Positions 9,467 to 20,500 of a stretch of 64,000 nt of DNA are shown here, piece after piece. The notes under the pieces were generated by a model. The model saw only the letters and a list, made by a program, of their open reading frames with translations, searched no databases and was not told the DNA's origin. This DNA is from Sphaeramia orbicularis (Eukaryota > Chordata > Actinopteri > Kurtiformes > Apogonidae). The stretch covers positions 1,565,152 to 1,629,151 of the forward strand of contig NC_043978.1 of assembly GCF_902148855.1 (NCBI RefSeq). Reading direction: 5' to 3'. A program made the position numbers and the translations under genes. Positions within the stretch are counted from its first letter, which is position 1. Each line of letters starts with the position of its first letter.

Positions 9467-10636
9467 TCAGGAACATACAATTATTTTTTTTGTCTGTTTT
9501 TTTTTTCTAAAAAGTGGTTGTTTAAAGGAACAACATCTCTCATTTCATGTTTCTGAAGAATCTCACAGATATGTTTACTATCACAACTTGACTTGAACTC
9601 AAACACAACAGCTCTGATTCTAAATGGAGGTCTACACATATTTAAACACAACAGTAGCCTATTATAATAAAAATAACAGTGTCTAGGCTGATAACATTAA
9701 GAGTTACAGGTGTAACAAGTATCCGGTTGTTTAAACCCTAATCTTGACCCTTACCATTTATGTTTTTCTCCATTTCACTATCTGTATATCCTCTGGATGT
9801 GGGATAGGCTTAATGGAGCCAGCTGAGGTTGATCGATGTAATGGGATGTCCCACTTCCAAATCTTGCTTTTTAAATATTTAACATGTAACATTTTATGTA
9901 CTTATTAGGGTTGAGATTTAGGTTTACACACATATATTGTTTTAATTCTAATACTTAAGGAATGACTTTTTCATCTTAAACAATGATTCTTTTTTTATGT
10001 TTACACAAATACTGTATAAACACAAAGATATGATATTTAAATATACTAATAACAACAATAATAACAGTATCAATTTACTATCTGTACATCCTCTGAATGC
10101 CATGGGTGTTATTATGTAGACAGGATAGGCTGAATGAAGCCAGTCGTGGTCGACTGATATACAACGCATCCCACTTCTAAATCCTGTTTATGTTTTCTAA
10201 CACTCATGGGTTAAAACTACATGGTTTCAGATTATTTTTCTTAAATAGGAACCAAGAAAACACATCGATTTTCCTAAATTCACAATAGATTACAATTAAA
10301 TTAATAATGTAGATATTAGTTTACATTCAGATGGGTTTAGTGAGACATTTAATATCTTAATCTGTCTGTAGTTTTAACAAAATCCTGTTTTATAAGTAAA
10401 TATTTAGACTTTTCCTTTTGCCTATTTTATGATGATTTAAACATTTGTTTTAATATCCTCCAAGACTACAACACATTGTTTATTTCTATGACTGCATGTG
10501 CATCTCCCAAACTACACAGCATTTATAGATCAGCCATTATCTGTGTGATCATCGCAGGCCTGCGCATCACCTTTAACTCTTCACATCAAATCGCTTTGGC
10601 TGCCAGCCTCAGTGGGAAGAGTTATCCAGACAGAGT
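9467..10636. other. AT-rich non-coding stretch with a diverged direct duplication
   Basis: Segments at about 9771-9870 and 10072-10185 share an ordered set of words (CTATCTGTA, ATCCTCTG, GATAGGCT, ATCCCACTTC), so they are diverged copies of one sequence. No gene recognised. Confidence 0.45.
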
Positions 10637-11820
10637 CCCCTAACCCTGACCCTGACCCTAACGCTGACCCTGACCCTAACGCTGACCCTAACCCTGACCC
10701 TAACCCTGACCCTAACCCTGACCCTAACCCTGACCCTGACCCTAACGCTGACCCTAACCCTGACCCTAACCCTGACCCTGACCCTAACCCTGACCCTAAC
10801 CCTGACCCTGACCCTAACGCTGACCCTAACCCTGACCCTAACCCTGACCCTGACCCTAACCCTGACCCTAACCCTGACCCTGACCCTAACGCTGACCCTG
10901 ACCCTAACCCTAACCCTGACCCTAACCCTGACCCTGACCCTAACGCTGACCCTGACCCTGACCCTGACCCTAACCCTAACCCTGACCCTAACCCTGACCG
11001 TGACCCTGACCCTAACCCTGACCCTAACGCTGACCCTGACCCTAACCCTGACCCTGACCCCGACCCTAACCCTGACCCCAACCCTAACCCTGACCCAGAC
11101 CCCGACCCTAACCCTGACCCTGACCCTGACCCTGACCCCGACCCTAACCCTGACCCTAACGCTGACCCTGACCCTAACCCTGACCCTGACCCTAACCCTG
11201 ACCCAGACCCTGACCCCGACCCTAACCCTGACCCTAACGCTGACCCTGACCCTGACCTTAACCCTAACGCTAACCCTGACCCTGACCCTGACCCTAACCC
11301 TGATCCTGACCCCGACCCTAACCCTGACCCTGACCCTAACCCTGACCCTGACCTTGACCCTGACCCTGACCCCGACCCTAACCCTGACCCTAACCCTGAC
11401 CCTAACGATGACCCTGACCCTGACCCTGACCCTAACCCTGACCCTAACCCTGACCCTAACCCTGACCCTAACGATGACCCTGACCCTGACCCTAACCCTG
11501 ACCCTAACCCTGACCCTAACGATGACCCTGACCCTGACCCCGACCCTAACCCTGACCCTAACCCTGACCCTAACGATGACCCTGACCCTGACCCTGACCC
11601 TAACCCTGACCCTAACCCTGACCCTGACCTTGACCCTGACCCTGACCCCTACCCTAACCCTGACCCTAACCCTGACCCTGACCCTAACCCTGACCCTGAC
11701 CTTGACCCTGACCCCGACCCTAACCCTGACCCTAATCCTGACCCTAACGATGACCCTGACCCTGACCCTGACCCTGACCCTAACCCTGACCCTAACCCCG
11801 ACCCTAACCCTGACCCTGAC
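10637..11820. repeat. Telomere-like CCCTAA/CCCTGA minisatellite
   Basis: About 197 hexamers, largely interleaved CCCTGA (TCAGGG on the other strand) and CCCTAA (the vertebrate telomere unit), with minor CCCCGA and CCCAGA units and blocks containing AACGCT or AACGAT. Both strands are open in several frames only because the period is 6, giving Asp-Pro-Asn or Arg-Val dipeptides; no protein is proposed. The minus strand is G-rich and could form G-quadruplexes. Ends are abrupt, at CAGAGTC on the left and CAGAGTAC on the right. Confidence 0.97.
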
Positions 11821-12062
11821 AGAGTACAAACTATACATTTTGAAAAATTACCCTCAGTTCTGCATTTAATAATTTTCTGAATTTTCTTTTATGGACGTCG
11901 GTAGGTAAGGGATCGGTGGATATTTGTCCAAATTTACAGACCTAGGTTTTCATGCATGAGTGAGCAGGGGCAAATTGCGCAATCCAAGTTAAAACTGGTT
12001 TACGCAAAGTAGCGGTGGGATTTAACTCCAATTAAAGGTCATGGGAGGAGACAATGGGCATC

Positions 12063-13030
12063 CATCTTGTTTTTGACAAAATTGCCAGGTTACAGCCAAG
12101 GTTATTATCGTTAATGAAAACTAACGAAATGACGAAAACTACAATTGTAAAAACATTTTCTTTAACTAAAATAAATAAAAACTAGAATTAAAAGATACAA
12201 AAATAAGTAACTGAAACTGTATTGAGTGTTTACAAAACTAACTAAAAAAGATAAAAAAATTATGGATAAAATTCCCTTCATTTTCATCTTTGTCAATATC
12301 AGATTGATATGAAATTGATTTATTTCCCATAAGCAATTTTAGCTGCTGTCTCCATACGACACTTTTTGCTCCGTCACTTGTGTTCACTTGTGGTTTCCAG
12401 TCGTCTTCTGGTCCCCACTCTACCTGGAAACATGAGACTAAAGCAGCAGAGTCCTGTCTGGGATTGATTTGAATAGGAGCACAGAGAAGAAGAGAAAAGC
12501 TATAAAAAACTTAAACTAAACAAAACCAAGCATTTAGAAAATAACGAAAACGAATAAAAACTAGCAAACCTGCTCTAAAAACGAATTAAAACAAACTGAA
12601 TTACAGAAAAAACAGTCAAAACTAAATAAAACTAAACTACAATGAAAAATCCAAAATTAGAACCTTGGTTACAGCATTAACACTTTGGCCACCGTGTCAA
12701 TTTTATTTCTTTACCCATGGCAGCTGTTCCTGCCTTTCAAAGTCAATTCAACTTGTTTAGGCGTGGAAATGGGATGGAGGGAGATACGGAAAGATGAGTA
12801 TGGCAGGATGGATTTAAACTTCCCAGGTTGCAGCCATCCTGTTATTGCAACATGCATTCTCATGTGCAGACAGGTGCTGGAATCTGGGGAGTGCCCACCT
12901 CCCATACATGCATGCATGTCGGGGTAAATCCGAGTCAGAGACAATGAGAAGCCATGGGTAAAGAAATGAAACTGACGTGGTTGCCAAAGTGTTTATGCTG
13001 TAACCTGGCAATTTTGTGGAAAACAAGATG
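12063..13030. mobile_element. DNA element with ~90-bp terminal inverted repeats, split by a hAT insertion
   Basis: The left terminus (CATCTTGTTTT, then TTGCCAGGTTACAGC, CACTTTGG and CTTTACCCATGG) reappears inverted at the right (CCATGGGTAAAG, CCAAAGTG, GCTGTAACCTGGCAA, AAAACAAGATG) over roughly 90 bp. The left repeat is interrupted by 12097-12667 plus an 8-bp duplication. Without that insert the element is about 390 bp with no coding capacity, so it is non-autonomous. Family not recognised. Confidence 0.8.
12097..12667. mobile_element. Non-autonomous hAT element, family A (CAAGGTT ends)
   Basis: Termini are CAAGGTTATTA and AACCTTG, flanked by exact 8-bp duplications GTTACAGC (12089-12096 and 12668-12675). 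The body has long A-rich/T-rich subterminal inverted repeats around a unique centre (GTCTTCTGGTCCCCACTC). A related copy lies at 40683-41204. Confidence 0.9.
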
Positions 13031-13036
13031 TATGTG

Positions 13037-13287
13037 TGGAGTTATATGTGAAGTCTAAGGAGAATAGGAATGGTGAGAGCAGCGTCCCCTGGGGCACCCC
13101 CATGCTGCAGACTACTACATCTGACACACTGTTGTGTTGTCTCATGTACTGTGGTCTGTAGCTGAGGCAGTCAGTGGTCCACTCAGCCAGATGTTGGTCC
13201 ACACCTGCCTCCTCCATCTTCCCCTGCAGCAGTGATGGCTGGATGGTGTTGAATGCACTGGACAAGTCAAAGAACATGACTCTCACT
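13037..13287 (-). pseudogene. LINE reverse-transcriptase fragment (CR1/L2-like)
   Basis: The minus-strand translation reads MFFDLSSAFNTIQP, then VPQGTLLSPFLFSL, which are the palm motifs of fish non-LTR reverse transcriptases (FDFSSAFNTIQP and APQGTVLSPFLF). Only about 80 residues remain. The catalytic FADD block that should follow is missing because the sequence runs straight into the terminal repeat ending at 13030. This is a LINE truncated at both ends. Confidence 0.85.
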
Positions 13288-14398
13288 GGGCTTCCCAGGG
13301 GACTCCAGATATATCATATAACATTGTTTATTAGTAGCAGATACATGTGTCCACATTTAGAAAAGGTAGAGCCAAGAAAAACGAACAGATGCTTTAAGAG
13401 AAAACCTGGTGGTGGAGTTATTAGATCTAGGAAAACTCACTTGGTTACTTTTATTTGGACTTGGCTCTGACAGTACCCAAAATGGACTGAATGGAACACC
13501 TGAACCTTACAGCAGAGGAGAAAACTCTGGTGTTTCAGCGGGTGGATGGAAATACACCGAAAAGGAATTCAGCTCATGGAGGAATAATGGGCAGAACATG
13601 AGGCACCGGCAAAAGAAAGTAAAGAGAACGACATGTGTTATGTATGCTGGCCGTACAAGGGCAATGTATGATGGGAGAACCAGATGTGGTGATGCCTATT
13701 GTTACATGCCGAACAGCTAAAATAAACACACATTGAAACGTAACTCAGGTTTGTAATTTCCTTATGCTTCTACACTCGGCATATAGCAGTCGGATATAAT
13801 AGCATGCAACCAAGGACCATGGCACACCACTGACTGGATAACACAACAGCGCTCAGGATGACAGGCTGATGTCAGGTTCCCTTACAGGTGGTGATGGGGC
13901 AGTGTTTATGGAGCTGTTCCCCACTGGGATGGGGTATTTTATGTTCTGAGTAAGGTGTGTATGTGTGTGTGGGTGAGGAGAGGGTGAGTGCATATTGCGT
14001 AGTGGAAAAGGTCAGATCCATGTGTATGTGCCAGATCCTCCTAAGAATGTGAACATGCCAGTGTCATGTTGCACAGACATTTCCAGAAGAGGTTTTCCCT
14101 CAGAAGGACAGATGGAAAGATGCTTGTGGCTGCTGAGAAGTGGACAAACAGACTTTAAAACAGACAGACGGCAGCAGGTGATGTTTATTCTGTTTGTGAC
14201 TCCAGTGCTGCACCGCCTCCAAACAAACGCCGTTCCCATGAGCCTTTGAGACCACTTTACTGATTGCCTTCATGAGAGCTGTAGTTGTGTCACTTGTGGA
14301 TTTGTGTCCTCTGGGACAGACAGGACTTTACAGTCCATTTTAAAACAACATCTAATTGACTTGTTCAAAGATGTTAAATGACACTATTCTCTACATCA
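13288..14398. other. Non-coding stretch, no recognised gene
   Basis: Short open frames only. AATAAA occurs near 13721 after GAACAGCTAA, but no exon structure or family could be recognised. Confidence 0.4.
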
Positions 14399-15195
14399 CA
14401 GGTGTCAAACATGCGGTCCGGGGGCCAAATCTGGCCCGCCAAAGGTTCCATTCCGGCCCTGCAGGATGAAAGTGCAAAAATGAACCTGAACAGTCCAGCT
14501 TGTCCAAATCCTTTTGGTTCAGGTTCCACATACAGACCAATGTGATCTACAGTAAAAATAACAACACAATAACCCATAAATACTGACAACTACAAATTAT
14601 CTTTGTGAAAAATTATGTGGAAAAATTTAAGTGAAAAAAATAACATTACACTGTGAAAATATTTACAATTACAAAACTATTCTTTCACAATAAAACAAAA
14701 ATAAATAAATAAATGAAAACAAAAATGAGCAACCCGAAATGTGAAATTTGAACAATATTCTGCCTGTTAGTAAATGTTTTGTGCATTTATGGATCCGATG
14801 TGATCTGTAGTAGTGTTAATAATAACAGATGAAATATTGTAGAAATTGTTCAAATTTCAGTTCCAAACTCCAAAAATTTAAAATATTATGCTGTCTGTTA
14901 TCAAATGTTTATGTAATAGTGTGTGTAATTTACATGTATAAATAATAAGTCGAGACACAATATTGTTAAAATTGCACTAATTTTTCAAATGAAATTTTTG
15001 TTTTTTCAGGTTATTCACATCTTTTTGTAAAATGTAAATATTTTCATAATGTAATTGGGTTTTCTTTGTACTAAAACAAAAAGAAAAATTTGTCATTATT
15101 TATAGGTTATTAAGTCATTATTTTACTGGTCTGACCCACTTAAGATCAAACTGGGCTAAATATGGACGCTGAACCAAAATGAGTTTGACAGCCCT
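14399..15195. mobile_element. hAT-like element, family B (CAGGTGTCAAAC ends)
   Basis: It starts CAGGTGTCAAACATGCGG and ends GAGTTTGACAGCCCTG, the inverted ends of a very common teleost non-autonomous hAT family whose inner ends mention GGCCCGCC and its complement. CTCTACA-like words flank both sides, so the duplication is imperfect. Other copies are at 20183, 21655, 29435, 39242 and 56135. Confidence 0.75.
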
Positions 15196-15212
15196 GCTCT
15201 ACACTTTTTTTT

Positions 15213-15495
15213 AGATAGATAATTTTATTTATCCCACCATGGGCAACTCAGTTTAGCAGTCTCCAGTTTTGGTTCAGGGAGTGAATCATAAATACAATAT
15301 ATGCACAAGACACTGACCATTTCAGACGTACATCACATCAAACAGTGAGAGCGGCTTATCAAACACAGGTAAGATAGTCAACACACACATTAATTTATTC
15401 AGAACCAACTTCTACACCTGAATCATTTCGCAGCCTGATGGCAGAGGGAATAGAGGACTTTGTTGTTGTTCTTGTAGCAAACCCCTTTCACTATG
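15213..15495. mobile_element. Dispersed repeat fragment, TTTATTTATCCC type
   Basis: The opening (TAGATAGATAATTTTATTTA) and later words (CAGCCTGATGGCAGAGGGAA) match a repeat commonly seen in teleost introns. Family and ends not determined. Confidence 0.4.
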
Positions 15496-15698
15496 TTACT
15501 CCATTGAAGATCAGCCTTGAATAAAATACTGCTTGAAATCAAATGTGTCAAAGGGAAGGACAATGTGGTGGTAGTAGTTTGTCATGAGTGGTGACCAGTT
15601 AAATAAGTAGTATATGCGTTCGCTCAGTGCCGTGCTAATTCTGTGTCTTTATGATTTTGTGTTTAATGAAGAAGCTCAAAGCAGTGTAGGACTTTCAT

Positions 15699-15925
15699 CA
15701 CAAATTTTTCATCAAATTCGTAAAACCCCAGTGATAGCCTAATTATCACTAATCCATTCGTCTTTCCGTGCACCTGAATCCCTTCCCTCATGGTGAACAA
15801 CTTTGAAGATGACCCCATCACAACCAGTCCGTTTGTTTACATACCAAACCGATACGTCACTCGGGCCTTAACTGAAATTTTGTCGCAAAGTGCATTGTGG
15901 GAATGAGAATTCCTCACAGCCGCAG
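15699..15925. repeat. Diverged single copy of the arm repeated at 50718-51287
   Basis: It shares ordered words with that inverted repeat: TTTTTCATCAAAT, CACCTGAATC, ATGGTGAACAA, TTTTGTCGC, TGCATTGTGGGAA. Confidence 0.5.
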
Positions 15926-16062
15926 CAGCAACAAACATGGAGACAAGTAATGAAACTGTGTCTGCTATCGGGTCAGAAGAAATGGAAGGAATCACTGTAA
16001 ACCAATGGTCATCTTATAATACGGGGTGTGTGGGGGCGAAAAACAATACTTAGACATTAGTT

Positions 16063-16629
16063 CAGTGGTTCCAACCTTTTTTGGCTCGTGACCCCATTTT
16101 AACATCACAAATTTCTGGCGACCCCAGACATTCAAAACGGAGACTTTTTGTTTTTTGCTAAAATTTATTTGTTTTTGATCATGTAATAGTTTGCTATACT
16201 ATGTTGCAAATAAACATTAATTTTAGAGGACATTTAGTCTATGTAATGTATATTATTGTGGACAGAGGCAGTAAATCCAGGTGTAGATTACTGCACAAAG
16301 GGAGAACTTTATTTTCCTTGGTCAGGATCTGTCCAGTCAGTCCAGCTGTGATTTACAAGGAGGACAATTAATACTGAACAAACAAGAACTGAAACTATGA
16401 ATTATGAAAGAGCTGCAGCATCTGAAACTGACCACAGTGAACATTTGACAGATGAACAGAACCACAGTGCTGCAGTTTCACACTCTCAGTTTGTCATGTC
16501 TTTTATGGATAGTGACTGTCTCTCTCACCTCACCATACATTTTTTATCTGTAAGTTTTTATTTTTATCAATTACTAGAAGTTTCAGGCCACCCCATGTGG
16601 GGTCCCGACCCCAAGGTTGAAAAACACTG
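16063..16629 (+). mobile_element. Non-autonomous hAT element, family C (CAGTGGTTCC ends)
   Basis: The left end is CAGTGGTTCCAACC and the right end is CCAAGGTTGAAAAACACTG, with exact 8-bp duplications CATTAGTT (16055-16062 and 16630-16637). The body has no transposase frame. A copy in the opposite orientation lies at 53134-53716, and a rearranged one at 34047-37038. Confidence 0.92.
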
Positions 16630-16967
16630 CATTAGTTTCATGGCATTTTCAGAATATGTCATTGTGTAGGTTTATCGTTTGTGCCTCACAAGCATACAGG
16701 GTATGGGCGGGGCCTCACCGCTCACTCGCTCCTTACAGTACGTGTATGATAAGCCTACACTATGACATATTCCAAAAAAATTTGAGATTAAAGTCATACA
16801 CTGCTTTAATGAATGAAAATTACGGGAAATGCTTGAGGCAGCTGGATTGTTTCTACCAAAGTGTGAACATGTGTTTTGAAGAGCAAACCTGAATTGTGGA
16901 GTTTTCTTTATTTTGCATCCTCCATCTGGTGATAAGCTCTGTATCCATGGTTTTGAGTCCATCTGTT

Positions 16968-16973
16968 TTTATT
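16968..16973 (-). terminator. Candidate poly(A) signal of the TRIM gene
   Basis: AATAAA on the minus strand, about 600 bp after the TRIM stop codon and just past the Harbinger-like insertion. A second AATAAA lies near 16909. Confidence 0.35.
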
Positions 16974-16985
16974 AATCATCAATTA

Positions 16986-17509
16986 TGCCACGTTTCCACT
17001 ACGTGGAATTGGCTCGACTCGACTCGGCTACCAGGTCCTATTCTTGGAGACCATTTCCATTACAGGACAGGACCGACTTCACAGTACCTGGACGTCATAG
17101 CGATGCAGTGCGTTACTTCCGTGTCGTCTGCTCAGAGAGTTGCTGATAAACTCGCTCGATGCGTGTTGTTTCATCAAGCTCATGCTGAATTTTTACATCT
17201 GAACCTCCTCAACAAACCATGGTGTAGTTTTACAGACTGTCATCATGTGGATTCACCTACCAACATATTTACTGTCAACTTCTGCATCTGTTTTTTGTAA
17301 AACAGTGGGTCACAGAGACGACTCTGACCAGTCAGTGGTCTGCAGTGTTTACACGTCACCTTTTAGTATCTGGTCCCCAGTCCTGGAACCTCGGCGGAGG
17401 TGATACCAAAAAACTAGTACCGGGTACCAGATTCCAGGTCCTTCTTTGTAATGGAAACGCAAAAAGGCCGAGTTGAGTCGAGCCAGTACCATGTAGTGGA
17501 AAGGCGGCA
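16986..17509. mobile_element. PIF/Harbinger-like MITE
   Basis: The ends TGCCACGTTTCCACTACGTGG and the inverse of CCATGTAGTGGAAAGGCGGCA form terminal inverted repeats, and TTA flanks both sides, the 3-bp duplication typical of PIF/Harbinger. Its inner ends (GGCTCGACTCGACTCGGC type) are a common fish motif. It lies 57 bp downstream of the TRIM stop codon, probably within that gene's 3' UTR. Confidence 0.85.
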
Positions 17510-17565
17510 TTAGTGGGTGATGAGCGGCTTTTACCCACCACCACCTTTTAATAACACATGTGAGC

Positions 17566-20500
17566 CTACTCGGCAGTAACGGTAACTCTCCCGGCTGCGA
17601 TTTTCAGTGGATGTTTGGAACAAGTAGTCGAGAAGTAGGGTTTGAGCGGGCCACTCCACTGCTTTTTAAAACGACAGATCAAAGTATTATCATTGGCATC
17701 GGAGAAAGTCAGACAGCCTCTCTCCCAGTCCAGCTGAATCCGGACCCTACAGGGTCTGCGCCTCAGTTTGAGGGGGGTCCCTGGGCTGGATGAGCTGTAG
17801 TACTCTCCAGAGTGGAGGGACAGTGTCCACATGCTGTCTTCAGGGTCTGTGTCTGAGCCAGAGGCAGAGCTGGGGCTGAGGTCAGCGTTAGACAAGGCTT
17901 TTCTGTGGACCGTCTCCCTGGCCACGCCCACAGCCCAGTGACTGTTGTCTCCCACTTCCACCTCCCAGCTGTGTCTCCCTGAAGTGAAGCTCTCAGAGCC
18001 CAGGATGCTCTGGGTGCTCACGAACCTCTCTGGATTGTCTGGAAGATGCTGCTCCTCACCCACAAACACACTGGCCAGGTCAGAGGACACGCTCAGACAC
18101 ACCGAACATGTGTTTGGGTCCAAGACCACTGGAACTGAGGCACACAGGGACAGAGATCATTAAAACGAGAAGAGAAACTAAAGGCCAGTGCCCAAAATCC
18201 AGCATGAATATTTAAGGATTTACACTCATCACAGGTTGACGATGCTGTAGAAAAGTGCACAGTGGAGACCACATCACACATGCCCTGGGCCTATCCGGGT
18301 CAGGAACAGGACAGGGGGACCAGTTAAGGGGGGCTGGCGTGTGCCTGTTCACACTCTCAGTTTCATCATGCAGGTAAACTACATGAAACATGACCACTGT
18401 TTTGCCTCATATGAGGAATTTGCCGGGTTTTTGAGGAATATAAATCAGCCCCTGGGACAATGTTCCGAGTGCAGAATTCAGATCATGTGATTGGCTCTGT
18501 GGTAATATTTCGTACCACAGTGCTGTGGCAGTAGCCACTGCAGAGTAATTTACAGCTTGTCATGAAACATACTTTAACAATGTTCTGATGGGACAGTTTA
18601 GTTCGCTCACAGTACTGGATGATCCTTTGCATCTTGTCCCAAACTCGGTGTTGCACACAACCCTGAAGTTTGGCCACATCAAGCAAAGTGTCAGCTTCTT
18701 CTGCAGGTTCATCTGTTGTGCACTGAGCTCTGTGACCAACGAGAAGGAAGCCATCAGCTGCAGTGTCTTAGGAGTCATTCCATTTGATGCACAAGCCAGA
18801 GTTGGACAATCAGACATTCTGAGTTGAGTTGATACAGATAATTATCATGAAAAATAAAAAATCCTTATTTCTTTTCAGAATTTAAACTTCATTTTTTTCG
18901 TACTGAGTAAAAACTGAAGAAAGAAGACAGTTATTTGAGGACTCTGAATCTACAGGGTGGGGAAGCAAAATGTACAATATTTTGAGGCAGGGATTGAAAG
19001 ACAGTGTATGACCAATTAGTTTACTGAAAGTCATGAGAATTTATTTTCCACAAGAAAATGTCCATAATAGAAAATGTTTTTATTCTATGTGTCCTCCTTC
19101 TTTCTCAATAACTGCCTTCACACGCTTCCTGAAACTTGAGCAAGTGTTCCTCAAATATTGGGGTGACAACTTCTCCCATTCTTCTTTAATAGTATCTTCC
19201 AGACTTTCTGGTAATAGTTTTGCTCATAGTCATTCTCTTCTTTCCATTAGAAACAGTCTTTATGGACACTCCAACTATTTTTGAAATCTCCTTTGGTGTG
19301 ACGAGTGCATTCAGCAAATCACACACTCTTTGACGTTTGCTTTCCTGATTACTCATATGGGCAAAAGTTTCTGAAAAGGTATGGATAATAGTGTTAGGTA
19401 TGATTATGACATCAATATATGTTTGGGTTCAAAACAACTGACGTAGTGTCTGCTGAGAAAAAACAACTAAATGTTCATTGTACATTTTGCTTCCCCACCC
19501 TGTATGAAACCCTCTGATGGTCTTAACCCTTTCATGCATTAATTTTTGCGAGCCTTAATTGAGATTTTTCTCCTGATCTAGGCATTAAAAAAACAATGCA
19601 ATTGAAATTTTTTTATGAACCTATTTTTCATTGAGTTGCAAAAATGTCCACTCAGCTGGACACCATGCATTAAATTTTTGAAGCAAAGAAATGTATTTAT
19701 TGATGTACTGTGTGAAAACTATGGCATAAAAACATTTTTAATGCAGCTAATCTGATGTTTTCTCACCTTTTAACATACACTAATACTAGGTATTACTTAC
19801 TTCATGGAGATAATATTAAAAAAAACAACTTTTTGTTTTAAAAAACCTGTTGATTACAGTCTAATCACAATAACAAGCAACTGATTTACACTCAAATATG
19901 TCAGTGCAGCTCAAGAACAGCAAAGTTACAGTAATGGTCTGAATGTCAGTGTATGGGATGATGCATGAGCGTCCACTGTGTTGGCTGATATGGAACTAAA
20001 ACAACAAAATCCATGAATATACAAGAGAACAGCTGGAGAAGAACTGTCCACTGTAGTGACCACTGTGCATGAAAGGGTTAATAAGACAGTTTTACAAATG
20101 AGACTGCAGCCTGTCACACAAAGGCACCTCATAATGCAATGAACATTTCCGTCATCATCCATAGTAAGTTCACAGTAGATCACAGGTGTCCAACATGTGC
20201 ACAGGGTCCAGTCCGGCCTGTGCACTGAATTTGTGAAATGCAAAAATTACACTGAAGATATTAACAATCAGTGGTGTCAAAATCATCTTAATTCAGATTC
20301 AGGTTCCACATACAGACCAATATAATCTCAGGTGGGTCGGACCAGCAAAACACCATCATAATAGCCTATCAATAAGGAAAATCACACATTTTCCCTTTGA
20401 TTTCATGTAAAAAAAAAAAAAAAGTTAAATTACATGAAAATTTTTACATTTTCAAACTAGAAAAGCACTCAGAGAGCGCAGACCTCCACCAAGGCAGATC

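Noticed and set aside
10609-11880. Open frames of 289-422 codons on both strands across the CCCTAA/CCCTGA array
   Set aside because: They follow directly from a 6-bp period that lacks stops in several frames; the peptides are plain dipeptide or tripeptide runs.
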